The position numbers and the translations under genes were made by a program. A stretch of 64,000 nt of DNA from Pseudoxanthomonas yeongjuensis (GTDB taxonomy: Bacteria; Pseudomonadota; Gammaproteobacteria; Xanthomonadales; Xanthomonadaceae). The stretch covers positions 62,001-126,000 of the forward strand of contig NZ_PDWT01000001.1 in the NCBI RefSeq assembly GCF_010093345.1, read 5' to 3'. Below the pieces are notes generated by a model that saw only the letters and a program-made list of their open reading frames with translations, was not told the DNA's origin and ran no database searches. Every line of letters begins with the position of its first letter. The stretch's first letter is position 1. Positions 32,801 to 42,100 of the stretch are shown piece by piece.

Positions 32801-33448
32801 ATGAGAATTGCCCTGATCGGCGCCAGTGGTTACGTCGGCGCAAAATTACGCGAGGAAGCGCTGCAACGCGGCCACCACGTGGTTGCCATCGTCCGCGATC
32901 CCTCCAAGCTTCCCGCACACGACGCGCTCACCACCAGGCAGGCCGATGTCTACGACTCGGCCAATGTCGCGGCCGCGGTAGCCGGCAGCGATGTCGTGCT
33001 CAGCGCCTTCAGTTCGGCCGGTGAAGCCGAAGACGTGCAGGCCAGGCATGTGCGCGCCTATCGATCCATCGTGGCCGGCACCAAGCATGCAGGCATCAAT
33101 CGGCTGGTCGTGATCGGCGGCGCGGGCAGCCTGTTCGTCGCTCCCGGCGTGCAACTGGTGGACACCGATGAATTTCCCGCCGAGTGGAAGCCTGGTGCGC
33201 GCGGCGCACGGGACGCGTTGGCGGACCTGCAGAAGGAAACGGAGCTGGATTGGGCATTCGTCTCGCCACCGCCGATGCTGGTTCCCGGGGAGCGCACCGG
33301 CAAGTTCAAGCTGGGCGGCGATGAAGTGCCGCCCATGCGTAACGGGCAGCCGGCGAGCATTTCCACCGGCGACCTGGCGGTCGCGGTGCTGGACGAGATA
33401 GAGAAGCCGAAACACCATCGGCAGCGTTTCAGCGTTTTCGCAGCCTGA
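32801..33448 (+). CDS. NAD(P)-binding flavin-reductase-like oxidoreductase
   Basis: A 215-residue atypical short-chain protein (NAD(P)H-binding, BLVRB/YwnB-like). The N-terminal Rossmann loop is IALIGASGYVGAKL (residues 7-13 GASGYVG). SDVVLSAFS and RLVVIGGAGSLFV are conserved strands, and WAFVSPPPMLVPGERTGKF marks the substrate side. There is no YxxxK pair. The start is the ATG at 32801 after CAAGGAAT. It probably shares a transcript with the pirin gene, and a strong terminator follows its stop. Confidence 0.85.
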   Translation: MRIALIGASGYVGAKLREEALQRGHHVVAIVRDPSKLPAHDALTTRQADVYDSANVAAAVAGSDVVLSAFSSAGEAEDVQARHVRAYRSIVAGTKHAGINRLVVIGGAGSLFVAPGVQLVDTDEFPAEWKPGARGARDALADLQKETELDWAFVSPPPMLVPGERTGKFKLGGDEVPPMRNGQPASISTGDLAVAVLDEIEKPKHHRQRFSVFAA

Positions 33449-33458
33449 GTGGTCGCAT

Positions 33459-33489
33459 GAAAAAAGCCGGGCGATGCCCGGCTTTTTGT
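33459..33489 (+). terminator. Intrinsic terminator
   Basis: AAAAAAGCCGGGC and GCCCGGCTTTTT flank a GAT loop. It ends the pirin-oxidoreductase unit 11 bases after the stop and could also serve the opposing gene. Confidence 0.92.
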
Positions 33490-33546
33490 TGCAGCGTCGC
33501 CGATTGTCGGGAGACGCGGAGGGGATTCACCGAGCGGTAACGTCGG

Positions 33547-34011
33547 TCACTTTCCCGAAACCAGGTAGCTGGCGCCTGCGCTGACGTCCAGTTGGCTCGC
33601 CATGGATTGCAGCCGGTCCAGTTCCTCTGGCGATTCGGCGTCGATCCAGATCTGCGCATACTGGTCCTTGCCGAGCTTGACCACGGTGATCCGTCGCGAA
33701 GCAGCGTAGGCCTCATCGCGTCCGGCGAGTTCGGGCACGTACCAGTGCAGCGATTCGCCGGAGAAGACGCCGGATTCCGCGCGCTGCGAGCGGCTGAAGC
33801 GTATATCCGGGTCGCGCGTGGTCAGCATCACGTTGAGCGAATGGCGGCCATCATCGGAACGGGCCTTGCAGGCAAGGAAGCCGGTGTTCGCTTGTTCGTC
33901 CCACTGCAGGCCCGAGCCAGGCGGCAGTGCCGGACAGCGTGAAGCCGCCTGCTGGGCCAGGACGGTACCCGGCAGGCACAGCAGGGCGGCAAGGAGGTAG
34001 AGGGTCTTCAT
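33547..34011 (-). CDS. Secreted hypothetical protein
   Basis: A 154-residue protein with a signal peptide (MKTLYLLAALLCLPGTVLA, then QQ). The mature part has two Cys (in SRCPALPPG and TGFLACKARSDDG) that could form a disulfide. It continues with alternating beta-like segments (HSLNVMLTTRD, ESLHWYVPEL, YAQIWIDAE). I do not recognise the family. It lies convergent to the NAD-binding gene and has no obvious partner. About 190 bases upstream hold no gene that I can see. Confidence 0.65.
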   Translation of the reverse strand: MKTLYLLAALLCLPGTVLAQQAASRCPALPPGSGLQWDEQANTGFLACKARSDDGRHSLNVMLTTRDPDIRFSRSQRAESGVFSGESLHWYVPELAGRDEAYAASRRITVVKLGKDQYAQIWIDAESPEELDRLQSMASQLDVSAGASYLVSGK

Positions 34012-34206
34012 TGGCGGTTCCCCTGGAAGGGCCAGCGCGTCATGCGGATGGCCGGGTTCAATGGTTGCGGATGCCCCAGGGCGTCGCGTCCTGCCCTGGC
34101 GTTCATGGGCCCGGAGACCACCCAGGAGCCCGGTTCGACGGTCTTCCCCACCATCGGACCGTCCCGACCTTAGCCCAGCCTCCGCTTGATGGCAATGTCG
34201 CAGTGC

Positions 34207-34236
34207 TCAAAAAAGCCGGGAAATCCCCGGCTTTTC
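34207..34236 (-). terminator. Intrinsic terminator of aqpZ
   Basis: On the minus strand, AAAAGCCGGGG and CCCGGCTTTTTT enclose ATTT. It starts about 22 bases after the aqpZ stop. Confidence 0.9.
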
Positions 34237-34257
34237 CATTGCGTGGATCCAACCCGG

Positions 34258-34998
34258 TCAGGGATTGCCGACGATGTCGGGCTCGTCGCGCCCCAGCCAG
34301 CCATAGAGCATGCCGCCGATCAGGCCGCCCAGGATCGGTGCCAGCCAGAACAGCCAGAGCTGGCCGATGGCGCCGGAACCGGCGAACAGGGCCACGCCGA
34401 CCGAACGCGCCGGGTTCACCGAGGTGTTGGTGATCGGGATGCTGATCAGGTGGATCAGGGTCAGGGCCAGGCCGATCGCGATCGGGGCGAAGCCGGAGGG
34501 TGCGCTCTTGTGGGTCGAGCCCATGATCACGATCAGGAAGAACGCGGTCAGCACCACTTCGCACAGGAACGCCGCGGCGACCGTGTAGCCGCCTGGCGAC
34601 AGCGCGCCATAGCCGTTGCTGGCGAAGGCGCCGGCGGTGTCGGGGACGATGGCGAAACCGCCGCCGCCCTTGGCGATCTGCAGCAGGATGAAGCCGGCCG
34701 CGATTGCGCCCAGTACTTGCGCAACGATGTAGGGCAGCAGGTCCCTGGCCGGGAAGCGCCCACCGGCCCACAGGCCGAAACTCACCGCCGGATTGAAGTG
34801 GGCGCCGGAGATGTGCCCGAACGCATAGGCGCCGGTCAGCACGGTCAGGCCGAAGGCCAGGGCCACGCCGACGAAACCGATGCCCAGTGGATTGCCGTCG
34901 CCGCCGAACTTCGCTGCCAGCACCGCGCTGCCGCAACCGCCCAGCACCAGCCAGAACGTGCCGAGGAACTCGGCCACGAGTTTCTTCCCAAGATTCAT
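34258..34998 (-). CDS. aqpZ: Aquaporin Z
   Basis: A 246-residue MIP channel with six helices and two NPA half-helices, [13 protein letters not shown] (69-71) and [11 protein letters not shown] (195-197). Selectivity-filter residues fit a water-specific channel: His in [10 protein letters not shown] and Arg198 after the second NPA. The start is the ATG at 34996-34998; longer readings add a Gly/Ser-rich leader encoded by an upstream sequence. Inner-membrane water permeation is the expected role. Confidence 0.95.
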   Translation of the reverse strand: MNLGKKLVAEFLGTFWLVLGGCGSAVLAAKFGGDGNPLGIGFVGVALAFGLTVLTGAYAFGHISGAHFNPAVSFGLWAGGRFPARDLLPYIVAQVLGAIAAGFILLQIAKGGGGFAIVPDTAGAFASNGYGALSPGGYTVAAAFLCEVVLTAFFLIVIMGSTHKSAPSGFAPIAIGLALTLIHLISIPITNTSVNPARSVGVALFAGSGAIGQLWLFWLAPILGGLIGGMLYGWLGRDEPDIVGNP

Positions 34999-35104
34999 GC
35001 TGCCCCCAGAGGATCGTGAGCCGCCAAGCGGCGGCTCACGCAAAATAGCGCAGGCATGGGGAGGGATTGTTGTGTTTTCGTTAGTGGCTTGGCCCTGTCA
35101 CTTT

Positions 35105-35227
35105 GTAGGAGCGACGCCCCCCCAAGGGGACCTCCTTCGGGCCGCAAGTCGCGACCGGGCAGCGGCAATGCACGGGATTGTCCAATGCGGCCCAGGTGTA
35201 TGGGTTCGCGACTTGCGTCGCTCCTAC
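35105..35227. repeat. GTAG-type REP, interrupted
   Basis: Head GTAGGAGCGACGCCCCCCCA, then CCGCAAGTCGCGACC. The tail GGGTTCGCGACTTGCGTCGCTCCTAC pairs with GTAGGAGCGACG and CGCAAGTCGCGA but not with the C7 insert CCCCCCCAAGGGGACCTCC. It looks like an element carrying a short insertion in its left arm. Confidence 0.75.
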
Positions 35228-35247
35228 AGTCCCCGATATCGGCTTGA

Positions 35248-36111
35248 CTACCGCTCCGGCAGCGGGATGAATTCGGTCTCGCCCGGGATCTGGCCGAAGT
35301 TTCCATCCAGCCAATCCTGCTTGGCCTGCTCGATGCGTTCCTTCGAACTGGAGACGAAGTTCCACCACATGTGCCGTGGGGCATCCAGCGGCTCGCCGCC
35401 CAGCAGCATCGCCTTGAGCGGTGTCTTCGCGCGCAGCACGGGCCGCGTGCCCGGGTCCAGCAGTACCAGGTGCTTGTCCGGGATGTCCGCGCCATCCAGT
35501 TGCGCTTCGCCTTCCAGCACATAGAGCGCGCGCTCGACAGCGTGGTCGTCGATGGCGAGTTCGGCATCGGCTTCCAGGTCGATGGCGACGTTGAAGGTGT
35601 CGGCGAACACCCGCACCGGCGATTCCTCGCCAAAGGCACGCCCGGCGATCACCCGCAGGAAGGCGCCATCGCGACGCCATTGCGGCAGGCTGGCGGCGGC
35701 GTGATGGTGGAATTCCGGTGCGGTTTCCTCGTCCGTTTTCGGCAGCGCCACCCAGGTCTGCATGCCGTGCACGTCGTGGCCGCGTCCGCGCTCATCGGCA
35801 GGGGTGCGTTCGGAGTGGGCGATGCCGCGTCCGGCGGTCATCCAGTTGACGTCGCCGGGCCGGATCACTTGTTCCGAGCCGAGCGTGTCCTTGTGGTTGA
35901 TCGCGCCGGCCCAGAGGAAGGTGACCGTGGCCAGGCCGATATGCGGATGCGGGCGCACATCGATGCCGCGACCGGGCTCGAACAGCGCCGGGCCCATGTG
36001 GTCGACGAACACGAACGGGCCGACGCTGCGCGCCTGCAGGCTGGGCACGGCGCGGCGCACTTCGAAGCCGCCACCGAGGTCGTGGGTTCGGGGAGTGATG
36101 ATCGTGGTCAT
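35248..36111 (-). CDS. Pirin family protein (second)
   Basis: A 287-residue bicupin. Metal ligands are His55 and His57 (VRPHPHIGLATVTFLW), His99 and Glu101 (GIAHSERTP). The last third contains ALYVLEGEAQL and the conserved ending HMWWNFVSSSKERIEQAKQ. It is closer to the YhhW/YhaK-type bacterial pirins (quercetin 2,3-dioxygenase-like) than to the pirin at 31880. The ATG is preceded by an AGGAGG ribosome-binding site. Monocistronic, between REP elements on both sides. Confidence 0.93.
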   Translation of the reverse strand: MTTIITPRTHDLGGGFEVRRAVPSLQARSVGPFVFVDHMGPALFEPGRGIDVRPHPHIGLATVTFLWAGAINHKDTLGSEQVIRPGDVNWMTAGRGIAHSERTPADERGRGHDVHGMQTWVALPKTDEETAPEFHHHAAASLPQWRRDGAFLRVIAGRAFGEESPVRVFADTFNVAIDLEADAELAIDDHAVERALYVLEGEAQLDGADIPDKHLVLLDPGTRPVLRAKTPLKAMLLGGEPLDAPRHMWWNFVSSSKERIEQAKQDWLDGNFGQIPGETEFIPLPER

Positions 36112-36213
36112 GCGGGCCTCCTGGGGTTGGCGGCAGGATCGCACAGGAAGATGCAAGGCTCGACCCGCGCAAGGGAATGGATTGTTGCGTTGACGGGTAG
36201 GTGCAACCTTTGT

Positions 36214-36305
36214 GTGGGAGCGGCGTCAGCCGCGAACAGGAAATCACCAGCGCAAGAGTGGTGGTAATTCAAATCTGTAGCTTTCGCGGCTGACGCCGCT
36301 CCCAC
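36214..36305. repeat. GTGGG-type REP palindrome (GGCGTCAGCCGC module)
   Basis: GTGGGAGCGGCGTCAGCCGC at the left, GCGGCTGACGCCGCTCCCAC at the right, with a 50-base centre. It lies between the second pirin and nfi. Confidence 0.9.
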
Positions 36306-36324
36306 AGAGCCACTCATTCCCGAA

Positions 36325-37047
36325 TCAGGCAGGGTCGTCGTGTTCCAGCAACGCCAGCTGCACCTCGCCGCGTCGCGATGCCAGGCGGTCGGCCAGGCGC
36401 GTCGGTTCCGGCAATCGATATTCACGCAGCGTGCGCATGACCCATTCGACCGAGGTATCCATCGAAATCCGGTGCCCCGGCGAAACGATCAGCGGATTGC
36501 AGCGCAGCTTGCTGCGCAGGGCCCAGCCGATCTGTTCCCCGCTATGGATCAAGGGCGTGCGGTCGCCGGGCGCAGGTCCCGGATCGTCATGGCGTCCGGC
36601 CAGCACCCTCTTGGCGACACCCAGCGTGGCGAGGCCGGTGGTCACGCCGAAATGCGCAGCGATCCCCAGCCGGCGCGGATGGGCGATGCCCTGTCCATCG
36701 ACGAAGACCAGGTCCGGGGTGCGCGTCAGCATCGCCAGCGCGGCGACCAGCGCCGGCAATTCGCGGAAACTGAGCAGGCCCGGAACATAGGGCATGGAAG
36801 TCGCGACCCGTGCGATGTGCGATTCCAGCGGTTGCAGGGTATCGGCATCCAGCAGCACAGCGGCGGCGCGGGTGATCGTTCCTTCCCCCTCGAAACCGAC
36901 ATCGAATCCCGCCAGCAGTTTCGGCGCTGGAAAATCATCCTCCAGGGAAACACGTTTCGCCAGTTCGGCCTGCAAGCTGCGTGCCGCCGCGGAGCTGCCG
37001 TCCCAATCGCCGAATACGTTCGCGGCGGATTCCGTGTTCGCGTCCAT
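36325..37047 (-). CDS. nfi: Endonuclease V (deoxyinosine 3' endonuclease)
   Basis: A 240-residue repair nuclease that nicks DNA one base 3' of deoxyinosine. The catalytic carboxylates are Asp49 ([11 protein letters not shown]), Glu96 ([10 protein letters not shown]) and Asp117 ([18 protein letters not shown]). The PYVPG wedge (86-90) that recognises the lesion is present. Complete and of normal length. It lies 63 bases downstream of a DNA ligase gene in the same direction, suggesting a small repair pair, although that ligase carries a signal peptide. Confidence 0.95.
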   Translation of the reverse strand: MDANTESAANVFGDWDGSSAAARSLQAELAKRVSLEDDFPAPKLLAGFDVGFEGEGTITRAAAVLLDADTLQPLESHIARVATSMPYVPGLLSFRELPALVAALAMLTRTPDLVFVDGQGIAHPRRLGIAAHFGVTTGLATLGVAKRVLAGRHDDPGPAPGDRTPLIHSGEQIGWALRSKLRCNPLIVSPGHRISMDTSVEWVMRTLREYRLPEPTRLADRLASRRGEVQLALLEHDDPA

Positions 37048-37110
37048 GCACGCAGGTTAGCCGACGTGCGTTGGCATTGCGTGCAGGCCATGCGGGAAGG
37101 GCTCGCTTTC

Positions 37111-37974
37111 CTACTCGGGATCCGGTGGCGGTGGATCCAGGCGGATGCGCTGGAACCGCGCGAAACGCGGCAGGCCCTTGCTGGTCAGCCCGTTGTAGCG
37201 ATAGGTCACCAGGCTGCCGATCGGCGGCGGGTTGGCGCGTTGCGCATCGCTGAAGCCGGAGCCCAGGCGGAACCGCCTGCCATCGGGCAGCTGCATCACC
37301 AGGGCGCCGAGCAGGCCCGTGTATTTGCCTTTTCCCGGCGCATGCGCGACGACACGCGCTTCGGCATCTTCGTAGAGCTTGTACTTTATCAAGTCGTCGC
37401 TACGACCGACCCGGTAAAGCGCTCCCCGCCGATGCAGGACCAGACCTTCGCCACCACCGGCGGCGACTTGCATCAGCCGTGCCTCGAGCTCAGTGGAATT
37501 GGCGAGGTGGAACTGGGTAACCGGTTGCAGCCAGGCGATGCCGGTCGCGGACAGCAGCGTACGCATGCGCAGGACCCGCGACTCGAACGTACCGCCCTGC
37601 GCGGGCAGGTCGAAGACCATGAAGCGCACCTTGCGCCAGGCACGATCATCGGCTGCACCCGCACGTACCAGGCCACTGACTTCGTCGAAACGTCCGCGTC
37701 CGATCCAGAGTTCGCCATCCATCGGAATATTCGGCCAGCCGGCGGTGAACCATCGCGGCGGAACGATCGGTTGCCCGGTGCGGGTGATCAAGCGTTGCCC
37801 GTCCCAGCGGCCACGCACGCCATCGAGTTTTTCGCTGACCCAGTAGTCTGGAACATCGAGGCCATCATGATAGGTCGTGGCCAGCATCAGCGGGGGCAGG
37901 TCGGCTTCACCTGCGCGTGATGGCAGCGACGGCAAGCACGACAACAACAGCAGCAAGAAGACGCGCAGGTTCAT
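37111..37974 (-). CDS. ligE: Periplasmic ATP-dependent DNA ligase, LigE type
   Basis: A 287-residue minimal ATP-dependent ligase. A signal peptide (about 1-21, ending SRAG) precedes the adenylation domain. The AMP-accepting Lys49 is in SEKLDGVRGRWDG. Nucleotidyltransferase motifs continue with MDGELWIG, FMVFDLPAQ, EGLVLHRRGALY and LIKYKLYEDAE, and a short OB domain ends the protein. There is no DNA-binding domain, as in Lig E of competent Proteobacteria, where export suggests joining nicks in extracellular or incoming DNA. Located just upstream of nfi. Confidence 0.9.
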   Translation of the reverse strand: MNLRVFLLLLLSCLPSLPSRAGEADLPPLMLATTYHDGLDVPDYWVSEKLDGVRGRWDGQRLITRTGQPIVPPRWFTAGWPNIPMDGELWIGRGRFDEVSGLVRAGAADDRAWRKVRFMVFDLPAQGGTFESRVLRMRTLLSATGIAWLQPVTQFHLANSTELEARLMQVAAGGGEGLVLHRRGALYRVGRSDDLIKYKLYEDAEARVVAHAPGKGKYTGLLGALVMQLPDGRRFRLGSGFSDAQRANPPPIGSLVTYRYNGLTSKGLPRFARFQRIRLDPPPPDPE

Positions 37975-38162
37975 GTACTCGATCCTTGAGTTTGAGCCGA
38001 TGGGAGGCGCATGCCTTGCGCCTGGTCAAAGCCTACGGTCCGGCGAGGCGGTGCCCAATCGGGATTGGACGAGTCGTCCTGTAGGAAAACACCGTGTCCT
38101 GCAAGCGCGCGGGGATGACGGACTCCCTGTTTTGTCCCCCAAGGCGACTTCCTTACGGGGCG

Positions 38163-38230
38163 TAGAGCCGAGCTTGCTCGGCTGCTTTTGATCTTCTCGC
38201 CAGGAGCAGCCGAGCAAGCTCGGCTCTACA
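38163..38230. repeat. GTAG-type REP palindrome (CCGAGCTTGCTCGG module)
   Basis: GTAGAGCCGAGCTTGCTCGG at the left, CCGAGCAAGCTCGGCTCTAC at the right. It is preceded by CCCCAAGGCGACTTCCTTACGG, which also precedes the same module at 18506. Confidence 0.88.
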
Positions 38231-38251
38231 AGAGCCCGTTCGATTTCTGGC

Positions 38252-38800
38252 TCAGTACCGGTCCCGGGTCAGCGTGGGTTTGCCGTCGGGTCCGGTGCCG
38301 ACCCGGTAGACCAGGTCGTACTGGTCGTCGGAGATCGCGTCCACCGGCTGCCCCGACAGCGCCGCCACGATGTCCGGCACGGTGTTGCTGTGTCCGACCA
38401 CCAGCACGGTGCCGTGCGCATGGGCCGCGCGCAGTTGCGATGCGAGCGCCGTTGCCGGAATTTGCGCATCGTAGATCGCGATCCCGATGCCGTGCGCGTC
38501 GGCGGCGGGTTGCGCGGTCTGTTGAGTGCGTCGGAAACCGGTGGCATAGGCGACGCTCAACGGCGCGTCCGCCAGCAATCGCGCGAGACTTCGCGCGCGT
38601 GCCTTGCCGGTTTCGCTCAGGGAGGGATCCCGTGCATCGTCGGTGCTTTTCTCTGCGTGTCGCACGATCACGAATGTGGCCGCGGCATCGATATCTTTCG
38701 CCATGGGGGTGCTGCTGCAGGCGGCCAACGCCAACAGCAACAGGCAGGCAGCGAGGCGGATCGGCTTAACGATACGGTCGACTGAGGAAATCATATGCAT
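38252..38800 (-). CDS. Histidine phosphatase superfamily lipoprotein
   Basis: A 182-residue SixA/phosphoglycerate-mutase-like protein. A signal with lipobox LAAC (Cys28) anchors it outside the cytoplasm. The phosphate-accepting His48 is in FVIVRHAEKS. The second His is in VLVVGHSNTVPDIV. The characteristic LSETGKARARSLARLL and ATGFRRTQQTAQP segments are present. The size fits a small branch-2 phosphatase; the substrate is unknown. ATG codons at 38800 and 38794 are both possible starts. Confidence 0.85.
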   Translation of the reverse strand: MHMISSVDRIVKPIRLAACLLLLALAACSSTPMAKDIDAAATFVIVRHAEKSTDDARDPSLSETGKARARSLARLLADAPLSVAYATGFRRTQQTAQPAADAHGIGIAIYDAQIPATALASQLRAAHAHGTVLVVGHSNTVPDIVAALSGQPVDAISDDQYDLVYRVGTGPDGKPTLTRDRY

Positions 38801-38831
38801 GCGGGCCTGTAGGTATTCAGAACTTTTGTGT

Positions 38832-39035
38832 TCAGAAGCGGATGAACCAGGGAATGACGATCAGCGCCATGCCGATGGCCACCATCAGCAGTGTGCTGGA
38901 GATGAAGTACGGGAAGATCATCAGGACCATGCCGCACAGCGCGGGCACCAGCGCTTTCTGGTTCTTCCCGTACCAGAAGAAGCCGAAGCCGATCGATCCG
39001 AACAACAAGCCCCAGAGCAGCGATGCGGTATCCAT
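38832..39035 (-). CDS. Small integral membrane protein
   Basis: A 67-residue protein of mostly hydrophobic residues. Three likely membrane segments are LLWGLLFGSIGFGFFWYG, ALVPALCGMVLMIFPYFI and TLLMVAIGMALIVIPWFI, with GKNQK in the first loop. Similar small proteins of unknown role occur in related genomes. The coding pattern and length look genuine; the function is unknown. Confidence 0.7.
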   Translation of the reverse strand: MDTASLLWGLLFGSIGFGFFWYGKNQKALVPALCGMVLMIFPYFISSTLLMVAIGMALIVIPWFIRF

Positions 39036-39094
39036 GGCGATCTCGTTCGATTCTGGTGCTGGGAGGATTAGACCAGAGAAATAGGGTAAGGATC

Positions 39095-39172
39095 GAATGG
39101 CACTTACTTGCGCCGTTGTAGAGCGATTCCCGCCTGCGCGGGAATGACGAACCCCTTAAGTAAGTGCCATTC
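39095..39172. repeat. MITE-like element with 15-bp terminal inverted repeats
   Basis: GAATGGCACTTACTT (39095-39109) is exactly the reverse complement of AAGTAAGTGCCATTC (39158-39172). The 48-base centre contains the palindrome GATTCCCGCCTGCGCGGGAA of the CGTCATTCCCGC family. The right end is 3 bases from the mfd stop. Confidence 0.75.
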
Positions 39173-39175
39173 GGG

Positions 39176-42100
39176 TCAGGACTTGGCCAGCGCCGCCAGC
39201 AGCCCGCGCGCCGCATTGAAGCGGTCGGCCGGTTCCGGCAGCGGCAGCTTGATCCGCAGCTTGTCCGATCCGTCCATAGCGTAGAGCTTCGGCTGTTTCT
39301 GGATCATCTGGATCACCGACATCGGGTCGATGTTGGGCTGCGCTTCGAACACGATGCGCCCGCCGTTCTCGCCCAGGTCCAGCTTGCGGATGCCCAGTGC
39401 GGTGGCGGCGAGCTTGAGTTCGGCGATGGCGAACAGGTGCTTGGCCGGATCGGGCAGCAGGCCGAAGCGGTCGATCATTTCCACCTGCAGGTCGCGCAGC
39501 TCATCGACGTCCTGCGCGCTGCTCACGCGCTTGTACAGGGTCAGGCGGGTGTGCACGTCGGGCAGGTAGTCGTGCGGGATCAGCGACGGCAGGTGCAATT
39601 CGACTTCCGCGCCATGCGCGGTGCCGGCGTCGGTGTCCGGCAACTTGCCCAGGCGGATCGAGCGCACCGCGCGTTCCAGCAACTCCGTGTACAGGCTGAA
39701 GCCGATCTCGGCCATCTGCCCGCTCTGGTCCTCGCCGAGCAGTTCGCCGGCGCCGCGGATCTCCAGATCGTGGGTCGCCAGAGTGAAACCGGCACCCAGC
39801 TCGTCCATCGCCGCGATCGCATCCAGGCGGCGCTGCGCGTCGCCGGTCATGCTGCGTTTGTCGGGCACGACCAGATACGCATAGGCGCGATGATGGGAGC
39901 GGCCGACGCGGCCGCGCAGCTGGTGCAACTGGGCCAGGCCGAAACGGTCGGCGCGATTGATGACGATGGTGTTGGCGTTGGGGATGTCGATGCCGGATTC
40001 GATGATCGTCGTGCACAACAGCACGTTGAAGCGCTGCTTCTGGAAATCCAGCATCACCTGTTCCAGCTCGCGTTCGGGCATCTGTCCGTGGGCCACGCCG
40101 ATGCGCGCCTCGGGCACCAGCTGCTGCAGGTCGTTGCGCATGCGGCCGATGCTTTCCACGTCGTTGTGCAGGAAATACACCTGGCCGCCGCGGGCCAGCT
40201 CGCGCTGGAACGATTCGCGCAGCAGCGGTCCGTCCCACGGCGTGATGAAGGTCTGCACCGCCAGCCGGTTCGGCGGCGGGGTGGCGATGATGGACAGGTC
40301 GCGCAGGCCGGCCATGGCCATGTTGAGCGTGCGCGGGATCGGCGTCGCGGTCAGCGTCAACAAATGCACGTTGGCGCGTAGTGCCTTCAACGCTTCCTTC
40401 TGGCGCACGCCGAAGCGCTGTTCCTCGTCCACGATCACCAGACCCAGGTCCTTGAACTTCACGTCCGCCTGCAACAGGCGGTGGGTGCCGACGATCACGT
40501 CCAGGGTGCCTTCGGAAACCTTCTCCAGTTCTGCCTTGATCTCCTTGGCGCTCTTGAAGCGCGACAGCACCTCGACCTTCAACGGCCAGTCGGCGAAGCG
40601 GTCGCGGAAATTGCGGTAATGCTGTTCGGCCAGCAGCGTGGTCGGCACCAGCACCGCGACCTGCTTGCCGGCACTGGCCGCGGCGAACGCGGCGCGTACC
40701 GCGACCTCGGTCTTGCCGAAGCCGACGTCGCCGCAGACCACGCGATCCATCGGCTGGGCCGACTGCAGGTCGCGCAGCACCGCTTCGATCGCATGGTGCT
40801 GGTCGGGGGTTTCCTCGAACGGGAAGCCGGCCGCGAACGGTTCGTACATCGCCCGGTCCAGGTGCAGCGCGAGGCCGGCGCGCGCCTGTCGGCGCGCCTG
40901 GATCTCGAGCAGTTCGGCGGCCACGTCGCGGACCTTTTCCGCGGCCTTGCGCTTGGCCTTGGTCCAGGCTTCGCCGCCCAGCGAATGCAGCGGCGCGGTT
41001 TCCACCGACGCGCCGGAATAACGGCTGATCAGGTGCAGCTGCGCGACCGGCACGTACAGGCGATCGCCCTTGGCGTATTCGATTTCCAGGTATTCGCCGG
41101 GCGTGCCGCCGGCTTCCAGCACGACCAGACCGCGATAACGGCCGACGCCGTGGTCCTCGTGGACGATGGGCGCGCCTTCGCTCAGCTCGCCCAGATCGCG
41201 GATGATCGCTTCGGGTTCGCGCCCCGTGCGCCGGCGCCGGTGCGGCTGGGTGGCGCGTTCGGGGAACAGTTGGCGCTCGGTGAGCACCGCGATCCGCGGA
41301 TGATCGAGGGCGAAGCCGTCTTCGAATGGGGCGACTGCTATCGCGAAGCGTGGACCTCCGATACCAATCGAATCGTCGTTCCCGCGAAAGCGGGAATCGA
41401 GTGACTTTGCTTTAGGTTTTGTTTCAACGGCAGAAGCGAAAGTCGCTGGGTCCCCGCTTTCGCGGGGATGACGACCTGAAAGAAAATCGGTAAAGCTCGC
41501 CACTACCTCCGGCACCAATCCCGCTGCCTGCATGACTTCCATCAACGCTTCGCGGCGTCCCGGCGAATCGGCTGCCACCATCACCCGTCCCGGATAACTC
41601 GACAGGAACGACTTCACCGCGGCCGCGGGCTCGACATCCTTGGCCGCCAGCGGCAACACCGGCACCGGTTGTTCGCCCAGTGCCTGCGCTTCCTCGCGTC
41701 GTGGGTGGTCGGGTCCGCAGACCTCGATGCGCGCGTTGCGGTTGAGGCGTTCGCGCAACGCATCCGGCGGCAGGTACAGCTCGTCCGGCGGCAGCAGCGG
41801 ACGCTCGATGTCATGGCGGCGCTGCTCGTAGCGGTTGCCGGTCTGGGCCCAGAAGGCTTCGGCGGCTTCGTAGGCGCCTTCGGCGATCAGCGGCATCGCG
41901 CTGCCGTCGAGGTAATCGAACAAGGTCGCGGTCTGTTCGAAGAACAGCGGCAGGTAGTACTCGACGCCCGCGGGCGCGATGCCCGACTTGAGGTCCTGGT
42001 ACAGCGAGCTGCGCCGGGTGTCCACATCGAAGCGTTCGCGCAGCGCATCCAGGGCGCGCTGCAGGGACGGGTCGTCCAGCGGTACTTCGCGCCCGGGCAG

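Noticed and set aside
34012-34206. Possible small gene or RNA upstream of the secreted protein at 33547.
   Set aside because: No start with a ribosome-binding site, no conserved-looking frame and no promoter-terminator pair seen apart from the aqpZ terminator.
41332-41520. mfd considered a pseudogene because of the repeat inside it.
   Set aside because: The frame is open throughout, and all helicase motifs, both termini and the RNA polymerase-binding domain are intact.
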